From Salinilacustrithrix flava (GTDB taxonomy: Bacteria; Actinomycetota; Acidimicrobiia; Acidimicrobiales; Salinilacustritrichaceae): 64,000 nucleotides of DNA. The notes beneath the pieces were generated by a model that was not told where the DNA came from, searched no databases, and saw only the letters and a program-made list of their open reading frames with translations. Of the stretch, positions 1 through 7,751 are shown piece after piece. Positions within the stretch are counted from its first letter, which is position 1. Each line of letters opens with the position of its first letter. The stretch spans positions 744,001-808,000 of the forward strand of contig NZ_CP133888.1 in assembly GCF_041228405.1 (NCBI RefSeq), in the 5' to 3' direction. Position numbers and translations under genes: made by a program.

Positions 1-848
1 GCTTCACCAGCGAGCTGGTCGACCGCCGGGCGCTGCCGAACGCCGTGATCCTCAGCCAGATCAGCATGAACAGCACCCGGATCATCGGCCCGGCCGCGGG
101 CGGCGCGCTCATCGGCGTCGCCTGGCTCGGCACCGCCGGCACCTACCTGATCACGGCGGCGCTGATGGTCATCGCCTTCATCATCATCGTCCCGCTGCCG
201 AAGCAGGCCAAGGTCGACCGGAGCGACCGGCCGAGCCCCATCTCGGAGCTGCGCGCCGGGCTGCGCTACGTGCGGGGCAACCGGCCGGTGCTCCTGCTCA
301 TCATCGCCTCCTACGCGGTCGTCATGTTCGCCTTCCCCTACATCGCCTTCCTGCCGCTGGTCGCCACCGAGGTGTTCGACGTCGGCTCGGCCGGCTACGG
401 GATCATGAACGCGGCCAGCGGCGCAGCAGCCGTGATCGTCTCGCTGCGCATCGCTCGCATCTCCGGCGCCGACAGCTGGCGCATCCAGGTCATCGCCGGC
501 GTCGTGTTCGGCGTCGGCATCGTCGCCCTCGGGCTCGCGCCGTCGTTCCCGCTCGCCCTGCTCGCCCTCTTCGTCATCGGCGGCGGCGCCTCGGCGTTCC
601 AGGCGATGAACAACACGCTGATCCTCACCGAGAGCGAGCCCGAGTACCACGGCCGGGTCCAGTCGCTGCTCATGCTCAGCTTCTCCGGGTTCGGCCTCGC
701 CGCCCTGCCCCTCGGCGCCGTGGCCGACACGGTCGGCCTGCGGCCGGTGTTCGTCGGCATGGGCATCAGCGCCGTGATCTCGATGCTGCTGTACCAGTGG
801 GCGCGCCGCCGGGTGCCCCGCGATCAGTCCAAGACGACGATCTCGTAG
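1..848 (+). CDS. MFS transporter, C-terminal part (5' end outside window)
   Basis: The frame is open from the left edge, so only about the last 281 residues are present. They form a chain of hydrophobic segments with short basic loops, including an RIIGPAAGG helix and a basic loop before the final helices, as in the second half of major facilitator exporters with 12 or 14 helices. The protein would be a proton-driven inner-membrane exporter; the substrate cannot be read from this part. The last 25 bases overlap the 3' end of the convergent lipoprotein gene. An internal ATG at 63 is not the start because homology-like sequence continues upstream. Confidence 0.85.
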   Translation, partial: FTSELVDRRALPNAVILSQISMNSTRIIGPAAGGALIGVAWLGTAGTYLITAALMVIAFIIIVPLPKQAKVDRSDRPSPISELRAGLRYVRGNRPVLLLIIASYAVVMFAFPYIAFLPLVATEVFDVGSAGYGIMNAASGAAAVIVSLRIARISGADSWRIQVIAGVVFGVGIVALGLAPSFPLALLALFVIGGGASAFQAMNNTLILTESEPEYHGRVQSLLMLSFSGFGLAALPLGAVADTVGLRPVFVGMGISAVISMLLYQWARRRVPRDQSKTTIS

Positions 849-1186
849 CCGTCGCTCCCCGAGAGGGGGCAGTACCCCTCGTAGCGACCCGGGACGCTGT
901 ACGTCAGCGACAGGTTCCGGCCTGCGGCCACGAAGTACGGCCCGACCGTCTGGTCGACGTCGTCCTCGTTGCGCAGGAGCAACGTGTCGCCCACCCGCAG
1001 CTCGATCCGAGCCGGCATGACGTCGACGGTCTCGCCGGCGTCGAGGCGGTCCTGCGTGCCAGCTGGGACGACGACCTCCACGGTCTGGGCCTGGCGGTCC
1101 TCGCCGCAGCCGGCGACCGCGCCGGCGGATGCGAGGACGACCAGCGCCCAGGCGAGCAGGCGCAGTCCCGGCCGGCGCGCCATCAC
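824..1186 (-). CDS. Cupredoxin-like lipoprotein in copper operon
   Basis: A 120-residue protein with an N-terminal hydrophobic segment ending in the lipobox-like AGCG (Cys about residue 27), so it is probably an exported lipoprotein. The rest is a small beta-rich domain with VVVPAGT, LRVGDTLLLRNED and a C-terminal YCPLSGSDGYEIVV stretch resembling the metal loop of cupredoxins, though no full His-Cys-His-Met set is visible. It is the last gene of an operon with SCO and PCuAC proteins (its start overlaps the PCuAC stop), which suggests a role in copper handling for cytochrome oxidase. Function is inferred from context; copper binding is not assured. Confidence 0.7.
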   Translation of the reverse strand: MMARRPGLRLLAWALVVLASAGAVAGCGEDRQAQTVEVVVPAGTQDRLDAGETVDVMPARIELRVGDTLLLRNEDDVDQTVGPYFVAAGRNLSLTYSVPGRYEGYCPLSGSDGYEIVVLD

Positions 1187-1821
1187 GGGGCCATGTCCCG
1201 GACCTCGGCGGTCACCACGACGTCACCGGCCTGCTCGAACGTGAGCGTGAGCTCGATCGTGGTGCCCACCTCCAGAGGCTCGACCAGGTCCAGCATCATG
1301 ATGTGCAGCCCGCCGGGCTCGAGCGACACGGTCTCGCCGGCCGGCACCGGGATGTCCTCCACCGGCTGCATCTGCATCATCGGCGCGCCGGCCATCGAGG
1401 TGTCGGTCGTCCCCTCGCCCTCCTCGCCGCCCATGCCCTCGCCCATCCCGGCGTCACCGTCGTCCTCGACGGCCGTCGTCTCGTGGAGCTCGACCCTCGC
1501 GGCGACGGCTGCGTCGACGCTGGCCGAGAGCAGCACGTCGTCGGCCTCGGTCCCGTTGGTGATGTCGAGGTACGCGGCCCCGGCCGTCGCCACCGCCGGG
1601 GAGGTGCGGGCCCAGGCGTCGGCGACCTCCAGCTCGCCGGCCGGCTCCTCGGCCTGGGTGGTGTCCGTGGTGTTGGCGGCCTCGGTCACCGGGGCGGCCT
1701 CGCCGGACACGGCGGCGACCTCGTCGTCGTCACCGCACGCGGCGAGGAGGGAGCCGGCGAGCACGAGGGCGGCGACGGCGGTCAGGCGGCGGGTGGGGGT
1801 GGGGGTGGGGGTGGGGGTCAT
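1183..1821 (-). CDS. PCuAC-type periplasmic copper chaperone
   Basis: A 212-residue lipoprotein: signal segment with lipobox LLAACG, then a PCuAC (DUF461) domain. The family binds Cu(I) with His and Met residues and passes it to the CuA site of cytochrome oxidase. Visible landmarks are ADAWAR, an ELHET segment with the first His, a Met-rich insertion (about ten Met between residues 120 and 155) and the terminal GGLHIMMLDL motif. The ATG at 1821 overlaps the SCO stop as ATGA, indicating translational coupling. Residues 2-10 are an MTPTPTPTP run encoded by a perfect ACCCCC repeat, described separately as a possible G-quadruplex. Confidence 0.9.
   Translation of the reverse strand: MTPTPTPTPTRRLTAVAALVLAGSLLAACGDDDEVAAVSGEAAPVTEAANTTDTTQAEEPAGELEVADAWARTSPAVATAGAAYLDITNGTEADDVLLSASVDAAVAARVELHETTAVEDDGDAGMGEGMGGEEGEGTTDTSMAGAPMMQMQPVEDIPVPAGETVSLEPGGLHIMMLDLVEPLEVGTTIELTLTFEQAGDVVVTAEVRDMAP
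1795..1817 (+). repeat. GGGGGT tandem repeat, perfect G-quadruplex motif
   Basis: Four runs of five G separated by single T on the + strand, lying directly over the first codons of the copper chaperone gene, which is read from the other strand. The hexamer unit keeps the reading frame if copies are gained or lost. The four-run pattern fits the standard G-quadruplex rule. Whether it folds or affects expression is not known. Confidence 0.7.
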
Positions 1822-2477
1822 CGGATCTCCGGTCGGGTCAGCAGGGTGGTCAGGTCGGTCGTCATGTGCTCGCTCTCGAAGCCGAAGGGCCACTCGACGC
1901 GCACGGTTCCGGTGTCGTCGATCACGTAGGTGATCGCCGAGTGCCCGACGTCGTAGGTGGCGTCGCCGGGCTCGTGATCCTCGACCTCGTACTGGACGCC
2001 GAAGGCCCGTGCCGCGGTCGCCAGCTCGGCGGGGTCCTCGGTGCGCAGCGCAGCGGTCCGGTCGAAGAAGTGCCCGAGGTAGCCGGCGAGGGTCTCCGGC
2101 TGGTCCCGCTCGGGGTCGACGGTGGCCATCGCGACGGTCACCTTCTCGGCGAGCCCGTCGGGGAGGTCCTCGATGGCGACCCGCAGATCGCTCATCGTCA
2201 TGGGGCAGACATCCGGGCACGACGTGTACCCGAAGTACACGACGAGCAGCTCGCCGTCGTCGGCCCGCATGGCCATCGGCGTGCCACTCGCCGCCTCGGG
2301 CAGCGAGACGTCGGCGACCTCGAGCAGCGGTGCCCGGACGACGCCGGCGAGGGTGGTGGTCGCTGCGAGCGAGGCCGGCTCACCCGTGCCGCCCGAGCCG
2401 CAGGCTGTCACGAACCCCGCGACGAAGAGCAGGAAGATGGCGACCGGCGCACCTCGGCGCGCCCGTGGGGGGACCAT
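1818..2477 (-). CDS. SCO1/SenC family copper chaperone
   Basis: A 219-residue thioredoxin-fold lipoprotein. After a signal segment with lipobox VTACG comes the diagnostic CPDVCP motif (CxxxCP copper/redox site, about residue 90) and the conserved distal His in VGHSAITYVID, the three copper ligands of the family. SCO proteins help assemble the CuA centre of cytochrome c oxidase. It is first in the operon SCO-PCuAC-cupredoxin. The ATG at 2477 has a TACGTT -10 element only 6 nt upstream (2484-2489 on the minus strand), so the mRNA is probably leaderless. Confidence 0.92.
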   Translation of the reverse strand: MVPPRARRGAPVAIFLLFVAGFVTACGSGGTGEPASLAATTTLAGVVRAPLLEVADVSLPEAASGTPMAMRADDGELLVVYFGYTSCPDVCPMTMSDLRVAIEDLPDGLAEKVTVAMATVDPERDQPETLAGYLGHFFDRTAALRTEDPAELATAARAFGVQYEVEDHEPGDATYDVGHSAITYVIDDTGTVRVEWPFGFESEHMTTDLTTLLTRPEIR

Positions 2478-2483
2478 GATCGG

Positions 2484-2510
2484 AACGTAGGGCGACCCCT
2501 GGACTCCAGG
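2484..2510 (-). promoter_or_regulatory. Promoter of copper operon with palindromic operator candidate
   Basis: On the minus strand a TACGTT -10 box occupies 2484-2489. Immediately upstream, within the spacer, lies the palindrome CCTGGACTCCAGG (2498-2510, 6-bp arms, 1-nt centre). A second inverted repeat, GGGTCAC/GTGACCC, lies at 2520-2546. A palindrome between -10 and -35 is where a metal-responsive repressor or MerR-type activator would bind; the regulator is not identified. Confidence 0.5.
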
Positions 2511-2703
2511 AAGGGTCTCGGGTCACTGGTGCCCGGTTCGTGACCCAATTCACGCCACTCACCTGTCGCAGCGCAATGTGCTCGACTCGAGCGATGCCTC
2601 ACGCCGACCGCACCGACGTGACCGGCCACCGCACCCGTCGTGCCCGAGCCGGTCCGGCCGAGGGATCGGACGAACCGCTGGCACGCCCCGTCAGGACGTC
2701 CTC

Positions 2704-3726
2704 GTGAGCGATGAAGGCGAGACGGTCGCCGAACTGGAGGCTGTCGACGTTCTCGCCGGCGCGCCCGATGCCGCGCTCCGCGGTCTGGCCTCGCTGCTCA
2801 CCCCGTTCACCGCAGCGCCCGGCACCACGCTGATGCGAGAGGGGGAGGCGGCTCACCACTTCATCCTCCTGACCGATGGAGAAGCGCGGGTCGTCGTCGG
2901 CGAGCGCGACGACAACGAGCTCGCGATCGTGGCGGAGGGATCGATCGTCGGCGAGATCGCGCTGCTTCGCGAGCGGCCACGCGCCTCCACGGTGACCGCC
3001 CTGACCCCGGTGCGTGGCCTCATGGGCGGGCGCGCAGCCTTCACGCAGCTCCTCGCCATCGAAGGCGTCGCTGACAAGGTCGTGACCCGCGCCCGTCGCC
3101 GCCTCGCCGCGGGTCTAGTCCCGGTTCCCATGACGCTCGACGACGGGACGGCGCTCCGGCTCCGGCCGGTCTTGCCCGCCGATCAATGGCGCCTCCTCGA
3201 GGCGGACGCGCTCATCTCGGCCAAGACCAGGTACCGGCGGTTCTTCAGCGTGACCGGGATCACGCCAGCGACTGCCCGGTACCTGACCGAGGTCGACTAC
3301 ATCGACCACTTCGTCTGGGTCGCCATCGACGACGAGCAGACCGGCGTCGGCGGCGCGTCCTACATCCGGTCGCGCTCGGACCCGTCAGTCGCCGACATCA
3401 GCTTCTCGATCATGGACGAGCTCCAGGGAAGGGGACTCGGTGCGCTGCTGATGGGCGCTCTCGCGATCGCGGCCCGGCGGAATGGCATCTCGCGCTTCGC
3501 AGCCGACGTCCTCTCCGAGAACGCAGCGATGGTCGCCATCCTCAACCGCGCCGGGATGGAGTGGGACATGGCGGATCGAGGCATCAGGCACGGCACCATG
3601 GCGGTGCCCGAGCCCGCCCCGTACGGCATCGCAGCGGACACCGAGAGGTCGCTCGGCGCGCTCGTCGACGAGATCGGGTTCCGGGCCTGGCACAGCCTCG
3701 GCACCACGAGAGGCTCGATGCGATGA
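2704..3726 (+). CDS. pat: cNMP-binding GNAT protein lysine acetyltransferase (Pat-like)
   Basis: A 340-residue protein fusing an N-terminal cyclic-nucleotide-binding domain (about residues 10-130, phosphate-binding cassette GEIALLRERPRAS) to a GNAT acetyltransferase domain with the acetyl-CoA loop QGRGLG at 241-246. Order, length and shared strings such as GGRxAF and EVDYxDHFVWV match mycobacterial Pat (Rv0998/MSMEG_5458), the cAMP-activated enzyme that acetylates acyl-CoA synthetases. The GTG at 2704 gives the family length; a possible ATG at 2578 would add a low-complexity Arg/Pro extension. The acidic residue ten before the QGRG loop, Glu in the mycobacterial enzyme, is Asp here. Convergent with fbp. 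Confidence 0.88.
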   Translation: MSDEGETVAELEAVDVLAGAPDAALRGLASLLTPFTAAPGTTLMREGEAAHHFILLTDGEARVVVGERDDNELAIVAEGSIVGEIALLRERPRASTVTALTPVRGLMGGRAAFTQLLAIEGVADKVVTRARRRLAAGLVPVPMTLDDGTALRLRPVLPADQWRLLEADALISAKTRYRRFFSVTGITPATARYLTEVDYIDHFVWVAIDDEQTGVGGASYIRSRSDPSVADISFSIMDELQGRGLGALLMGALAIAARRNGISRFAADVLSENAAMVAILNRAGMEWDMADRGIRHGTMAVPEPAPYGIAADTERSLGALVDEIGFRAWHSLGTTRGSMR

Positions 3727-3749
3727 CGCACCAGTCGCGGAGCGAGCGG

Positions 3750-4751
3750 TCAGTCTCGTCCCGGTCCGAGCAGCCGCTGCACCTCGGCCACGTCGCCGCT
3801 GCTGCCGATGTACAGCGGTGTGCGCTGGTGCAGCTCGGTGGGCGTGATGTCGAGGATGTCGCGACGGCCGTCGGTGGCGGCGCCACCGGCGTGGGAGATG
3901 AGGAACGCCAGGGGTGCGTTCTCGTAGAGGAGGCGCAGCTTGCCCTCCGGTCTCGAGGACGTCGGCGGGTACATGAAGACGCCACCTCTGAGCAGGATCC
4001 GGTGGACGTCAGCGGCGAGCGCGCCGGAGTAGCGCGCCTGGCGGGGGCCGCAGCGGGACTGCTGGCGTCGGAAGGTGGCGACCATGTCCCGGGTGCGGTC
4101 GTCCCACTCCGATTCGTTGGCCTCGTTGACCGCGTAGGTGCCCGCGCCCTCCGGGATGCGGATCGACGGGTGCGTGAGGAAGAAGGTGCCGATGGAGCGG
4201 TCGAGGGTGAAGCCGTGCACGCTGCCGCCGGCCGTGTACACGAACATGGTCGAGGGGCCGTAGAGCACGTAGCCGGCGGCCACCAGGTCGCGGCCGGGCT
4301 GCAGGAAGTCGGCGACGTCCGCGGGCAGGCCGCTGCGCTCCTCGGGACGGCGGTAGATCCCGAAGATGGTGCCCATGGCCCCGTCGACGTCCACGTTGCC
4401 GGAGCCGTCGAGCGGGTCGATGGTGAGCACGTACTTGCCGTGCTCGGAACCGGGCATCGCGTAGACGTCCTCGAGCTCCTCGCTGCCGATGCCGGCGATC
4501 ATCGGCGCGTGGTCCATCACCTGGCTCACGATGTCGTTGCTGATGATGTCGAGCTGGCGGACCTGCTCGCCCTGCACGTTGCTGTCGCCGGTCAGGCCGA
4601 GCTTGCCGACGAAGCCGGCGCGCATGATCTCCGACGCCAGCATCCTCGCCGCCAGGCTGATGCGGTTGAGCACGGTGGACAGGTCGCCGCTCGCGCCCGA
4701 CGCCGCCTGGTCACGGAAGAACTGCTCGCTGAGGGTCAAGCCGGTCGCCAC
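3750..4751 (-). CDS. fbp: Class I fructose-1,6-bisphosphatase
   Basis: A 333-residue FBPase of class I, which hydrolyses fructose 1,6-bisphosphate to fructose 6-phosphate in gluconeogenesis or the Calvin cycle. Metal-site signatures are visible: GSEELED, then IDPLDGSGNVD, and the C-terminal KLRLLYENAPLAFL with a following AGG. Length is typical. The GTG at 4751 has TAGGTT 6 nt upstream (4758-4763), indicating a leaderless start. Many actinobacteria carry only the class II GlpX enzyme, so a class I enzyme is worth noting; no Calvin-cycle gene is present in this window. Confidence 0.95.
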   Translation of the reverse strand: MATGLTLSEQFFRDQAASGASGDLSTVLNRISLAARMLASEIMRAGFVGKLGLTGDSNVQGEQVRQLDIISNDIVSQVMDHAPMIAGIGSEELEDVYAMPGSEHGKYVLTIDPLDGSGNVDVDGAMGTIFGIYRRPEERSGLPADVADFLQPGRDLVAAGYVLYGPSTMFVYTAGGSVHGFTLDRSIGTFFLTHPSIRIPEGAGTYAVNEANESEWDDRTRDMVATFRRQQSRCGPRQARYSGALAADVHRILLRGGVFMYPPTSSRPEGKLRLLYENAPLAFLISHAGGAATDGRRDILDITPTELHQRTPLYIGSSGDVAEVQRLLGPGRD

Positions 4752-4805
4752 CTCCGCAACCTAGATCGGCGCGCCCGACCCGAAGGTGTCCGCCCGTCCC
4801 CCCGG

Positions 4806-4922
4806 TAGGATGCAGCCGTCGGCAACACCGCCGGCACTCAGGGGCAGGGGCCTCGCCGACCGCAGGGACACCGTCCCCGGCAACGAGCCCGTCGCCTCCT
4901 CTGAGACGCTCAGAGGAGACAC
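4806..4922 (+). promoter_or_regulatory. Promoter and structured 5' leader that can sequester the RBS
   Basis: A TAGGAT -10 box at 4806-4811 predicts transcription from about 4818 and a leader near 105 nt. The leader contains a stem GTCGGC/GCCGAC (4818-4823 with 4855-4860), a hairpin GGGAC/GTCCC (4865-4877) and a perfect 10-bp hairpin (4896-4905 with 4909-4918, 3-nt loop) whose 3' arm holds the GAGGAG ribosome binding site of the next gene. An earlier segment, CTCAGGGG (4837-4844), can pair with CCTCTGAG (4898-4905) over 8 bp and would free the RBS. This is riboswitch-like architecture; it matches no class I recognise. Confidence 0.6.
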
Positions 4923-6044
4923 ATGCCCCAGCCCGCACCCACCCCTTCCACCCGCGACGCGCGCCCGACGGCGGTGGTCTACTGCGAGGGCCAGTTCGGC
5001 GAGCAGGACGGCAAGACTGCGAACGGCCTGGTCCGGCACTCCGAGAAGTACCGCATCGTCAGCGTCATCGACAGCCGACGCGCCGGCCTGGATGCGGGTT
5101 CGTTCCTCGACGGGACAGCGAACGGCGTCCCGGTGCTGGCCGACCTGACCGAGGCCATCGCCCACGCCGGAGGCGTCCCCGACTACCTCATCTTCGGCGT
5201 CGCGCCGGCGGACGGGCTGCTCTCCCCGGCGCAGCGGGTCGTCCTGCTCGACGGCATCGCCCGAGGCATGCACGTCATCAACGGGCTCCACGAGTTCCTC
5301 AACGACGACGCCGAGTTCGTGGCGGCCAGCCTGATGGCCGGGGTGACCATCACCGACGTCCGGCGCCCCAAGGAGAAGAAGGACCTCAAGCTGTTCTCGG
5401 GGCGGATCTTCGACGTCACCTGCCTGCGCATCGCCGTGCTCGGCACCGACGGCGCCATCGGGAAGCGGACCACCGCGACGCTGCTCGTCCAGGCACTGAA
5501 CGCCCGCGGGGTCAGGGCGGTGATGGTCGGCACCGGCCAGACCACCCTCATCCAGGGCGGCCGGTACGGCGTGGCCCTCGATGCCCTCGTCCCCCAGTTC
5601 TGCTCCGGTGAGGTCGAGGACCAGGTGGTCGCGGCCTTCGAGGGCGAGGACCCCGACGTGATCGTCGTCGAAGGCCAGGGTGCGCTCAGCCACCCCGCGT
5701 ACCTCACCTCGGCGCACATCCTCCGGGGCAGCCGCCCCCAGGGCGTCATCGTGCAGCACGCCCCGAAGCGCCGCGTGCTCGGTGACTTCCCCATGGTCGC
5801 CATGCCCACCGTCGCCAGCGAGGTCGAGCTGATCGAGGCCTTCGCCGACACGAAGGTGATCGGCGTCACGATCAACCACGAGCACATGACCGACGCCGAC
5901 GTCACGGCGGCGATCGACGAGTACGAGCTGGATCTCGGCGTGCCGGCCACCGACCCGCTCACCAGGCCGCTCGATCGCCTCGTCGACATGGTCGTCGACG
6001 CGTTCCCGGCCCTCGCTGAGCCGCGCACCCTGAGCGAGCGGTGA
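4923..6044 (+). CDS. DUF1611 family P-loop protein (DgcN-like)
   Basis: A 373-residue protein of the DUF1611 family. An N-terminal alpha/beta domain (YLIFGVAPADG, ending near residue 150) is followed by a P-loop-type nucleotide-binding domain with GTDGAIGKRTTA (about 178-190) and DVIVVEGQGALSHP. Members include DgcN, reported to act with DgcA in D-glutamate N-acetylation; whether this protein does the same is open. The ATG at 4923 follows a GAGGAG ribosome binding site locked in a hairpin. Its stop overlaps the GTG of the downstream PLP racemase (GTGA), so the pair is coupled. D-amino-acid or dipeptide metabolism is the likely theme, by inference. Confidence 0.85.
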   Translation: MPQPAPTPSTRDARPTAVVYCEGQFGEQDGKTANGLVRHSEKYRIVSVIDSRRAGLDAGSFLDGTANGVPVLADLTEAIAHAGGVPDYLIFGVAPADGLLSPAQRVVLLDGIARGMHVINGLHEFLNDDAEFVAASLMAGVTITDVRRPKEKKDLKLFSGRIFDVTCLRIAVLGTDGAIGKRTTATLLVQALNARGVRAVMVGTGQTTLIQGGRYGVALDALVPQFCSGEVEDQVVAAFEGEDPDVIVVEGQGALSHPAYLTSAHILRGSRPQGVIVQHAPKRRVLGDFPMVAMPTVASEVELIEAFADTKVIGVTINHEHMTDADVTAAIDEYELDLGVPATDPLTRPLDRLVDMVVDAFPALAEPRTLSER

Positions 6045-7153
6045 CGGCGCCTCGGCTCGAGGTCGATCTCGACGCGATCCGCGACAACACCCGGGTCCTC
6101 GTGGACCGACTGGCGCGGCGCGGCATCCGGGTGACCGGCGTGACCAAGGCCGCCCTCGGCTCGACCGAGCTGGCGCAGGCGCTGCTCGACGGCGGCGCGG
6201 CCGGGCTCGGCGATTCGAGGGTCGAGAACCTCGCCCGGATGCGCTCGGCGGAGGTCGATGCGCCGCTCACCCTGATCCGGGCACCGATGCTGAGCCAGGT
6301 CCACGAGGTCGTCCGCCACGCCACCACCAGCATGAACACCGAGGGAGCCGTCCTGGACGGCCTTGCCGCCGCCGCCGTGGCCCAGGGCACGACGCACGAG
6401 ATCGTCCTCATGGTCGAGCTGGGTGACCTCCGCGAGGGCGTGGGGAGTGCGGACGTGGTCGACCTGGCGCGATCCGTCGGTCGACGTCAGGGGCTGTCGC
6501 TCGTCGGGCTCGGGACGAACCTGGCCTGCCAGTGCGGGGTCGTGCCGGACCAGGCGAAGATGGACGAGCTGTCCTGCCTCGTCGAGCAGGTCGAAGCGGC
6601 CTGCGGGGTCGAGCTCTCCGTCATCTCCGGCGGCAACTCCGCCAACCTCGAGTGGGCCCTGACGACTCCAGATGCCGGGCGCGTCAACGACCTCCGGCTC
6701 GGCGAGTCGATCCTGCTCGGCACCGAGCCGCTCCACCGGCGACCCATCGACGGCCTCCGCGCCGACGCCTTCGCCCTCGTGGGCGAGATCATCGAGGTGC
6801 AGGTGAAGCCGGCCCGACCGTGGGGCGAGCTCGCCCAGACCGCGTTCGGCGCACAGGCGCCTCGGTGTGGGACCGGCCCGGTCCGACAGGCGATCGTCGC
6901 GCTCGGGCGCCAGGACGTCGATCCAGACGGCCTCACGTGCCCGGCCGGCGTCGCGCTGCTCGGGATGAGCAGCGACCACCTGGTCGTGGACCTGGACGAC
7001 GCAGCCGGCGTCGTGGGCGACGAGCTGCGCTTCGGCGTCGACTACAGCGCCCTGCTCCGCGCCATGACCTCCCCCTTCGTCGCCACGGTGGCGGTGGGCG
7101 CTTCCGCGCCGCACCCCGCCTCCTCCCCGACGGTCCCCGAGATGCATCAGTGA
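6041..7153 (+). CDS. PLP-dependent alanine/ornithine racemase family protein
   Basis: A 370-residue fold-type III PLP enzyme resembling the alanine/ornithine racemase and YhfX group. The PLP lysine is in GVTKAALGS near residue 35; further landmarks are GDSRVENLARM, GLGTNLACQCG and VISGGNSANLEW, the last typical of phosphate-binding glycine segments. It starts with GTG overlapping the upstream stop. Pairing with a DUF1611 protein recurs in other genomes and points to racemisation of a dicarboxylic or basic amino acid; the substrate cannot be stated. The extreme C-terminus (after about residue 350) is Ala/Pro-rich and probably disordered. Confidence 0.85.
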   Translation: MTAPRLEVDLDAIRDNTRVLVDRLARRGIRVTGVTKAALGSTELAQALLDGGAAGLGDSRVENLARMRSAEVDAPLTLIRAPMLSQVHEVVRHATTSMNTEGAVLDGLAAAAVAQGTTHEIVLMVELGDLREGVGSADVVDLARSVGRRQGLSLVGLGTNLACQCGVVPDQAKMDELSCLVEQVEAACGVELSVISGGNSANLEWALTTPDAGRVNDLRLGESILLGTEPLHRRPIDGLRADAFALVGEIIEVQVKPARPWGELAQTAFGAQAPRCGTGPVRQAIVALGRQDVDPDGLTCPAGVALLGMSSDHLVVDLDDAAGVVGDELRFGVDYSALLRAMTSPFVATVAVGASAPHPASSPTVPEMHQ

Positions 7154-7179
7154 CGACGGCGGCCGGGTACGGGCCACGC

Positions 7180-7533
7180 ATGGCATCCAAGTACCGAGTC
7201 AACGACGACGGCGTCGCCAAGGCCCGTCAGATGATCGACAGCAACCAGTACGACCTGGAGACCGAGTGGGGCGACGCCGCGCCATCGTCCGAGCAGTCGA
7301 ACGAGAAGATCGACCGCGACGGGTACGACGGCTACGGCGAGTGGCACCTGGCCCTGGACACCGAGGCGTCCGAGGAGACCAAGGACCGCTACGCCTTCCC
7401 CTTCGGCGACTTCCATCGGGTGGTCCGCAGCGGGCTGATCGCGGCGAAGCAACGGGCGGCGCAGAACGAGCACGACGCGGTGGAGAAGGCTGCAGACGAG
7501 CTGCTCGCCCACCTGGATGGAGTCAGGAGCTGA
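7180..7533 (+). CDS. Conserved hypothetical small protein
   Basis: A 117-residue soluble, acidic protein without signal peptide or membrane segment. It reads like a compact alpha-helical protein with YAFPFGDFHRVVRSGLIAAK in the middle and an amphipathic C-terminal helix ending LLAHLDG. Sequence of this style (FPFGDF, AAKQRA) occurs as a small conserved protein in other actinobacteria, but I know no function. The ATG at 7180 lies 27 bases after the racemase stop. A strong terminator hairpin follows at 7553-7587. Confidence 0.75.
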   Translation: MASKYRVNDDGVAKARQMIDSNQYDLETEWGDAAPSSEQSNEKIDRDGYDGYGEWHLALDTEASEETKDRYAFPFGDFHRVVRSGLIAAKQRAAQNEHDAVEKAADELLAHLDGVRS

Positions 7534-7552
7534 GCCACAGCTCCGGCGCGAC

Positions 7553-7587
7553 GCAGGCCAGCCCGGTCGGAACCCGTGCTGGCCTGC
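7553..7587. terminator. Hairpin terminator between small gene and tRNA-Pro
   Basis: A perfect 10-bp inverted repeat, GCAGGCCAGC (7553-7562) and GCTGGCCTGC (7578-7587), with a 15-nt loop. It can terminate the rightward gene ending at 7533 and, on the other strand, the tRNA transcript that ends at 7598. Confidence 0.75.
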
Positions 7588-7597
7588 ATGCTCGTCT

Positions 7598-7674
7598 TGG
7601 TCGGGTGGGGGAGATTTGAACTCCCGACCTCTGCGTCCCGAACGCAGCGCTCTGCCAAGCTGAGCCACCACCCG
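7598..7674 (-). tRNA. tRNA-Pro (CGG)
   Basis: On the minus strand the acceptor arms CGGGTGG (5', 7674-7668) and CCACCCG (3', 7608-7602) pair over 7 bp. A D-arm GCTCAGC-type segment, a 5-bp anticodon stem CTGCG/CGCAG with loop TTCGGGA, and a T-arm with GTTCAAATC follow. The anticodon CGG reads the proline codon CCG. Discriminator A and a genomically encoded CCA (7598-7600) are present. The C1 start is the bacterial proline identity feature. Confidence 0.95.
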
Positions 7675-7751
7675 GATCGTCCTGGCCGGTGGAGCCAGGG
7701 CCTGACCACCATACCGGAGGGGTCCGGTGCCGATCGAAGCCGGATCCCGGC

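Noticed and set aside
2578..2703. N-terminal extension of the Pat-like protein from ATG 2578
   Set aside because: The 42 extra residues are Arg/Pro-rich and do not resemble the family; GTG 2704 gives the usual length.
5183..7186. 667-codon open frame on the minus strand
   Set aside because: Antisense to the DUF1611 and racemase genes, which have clear motifs and coupled starts; the antisense product has none.
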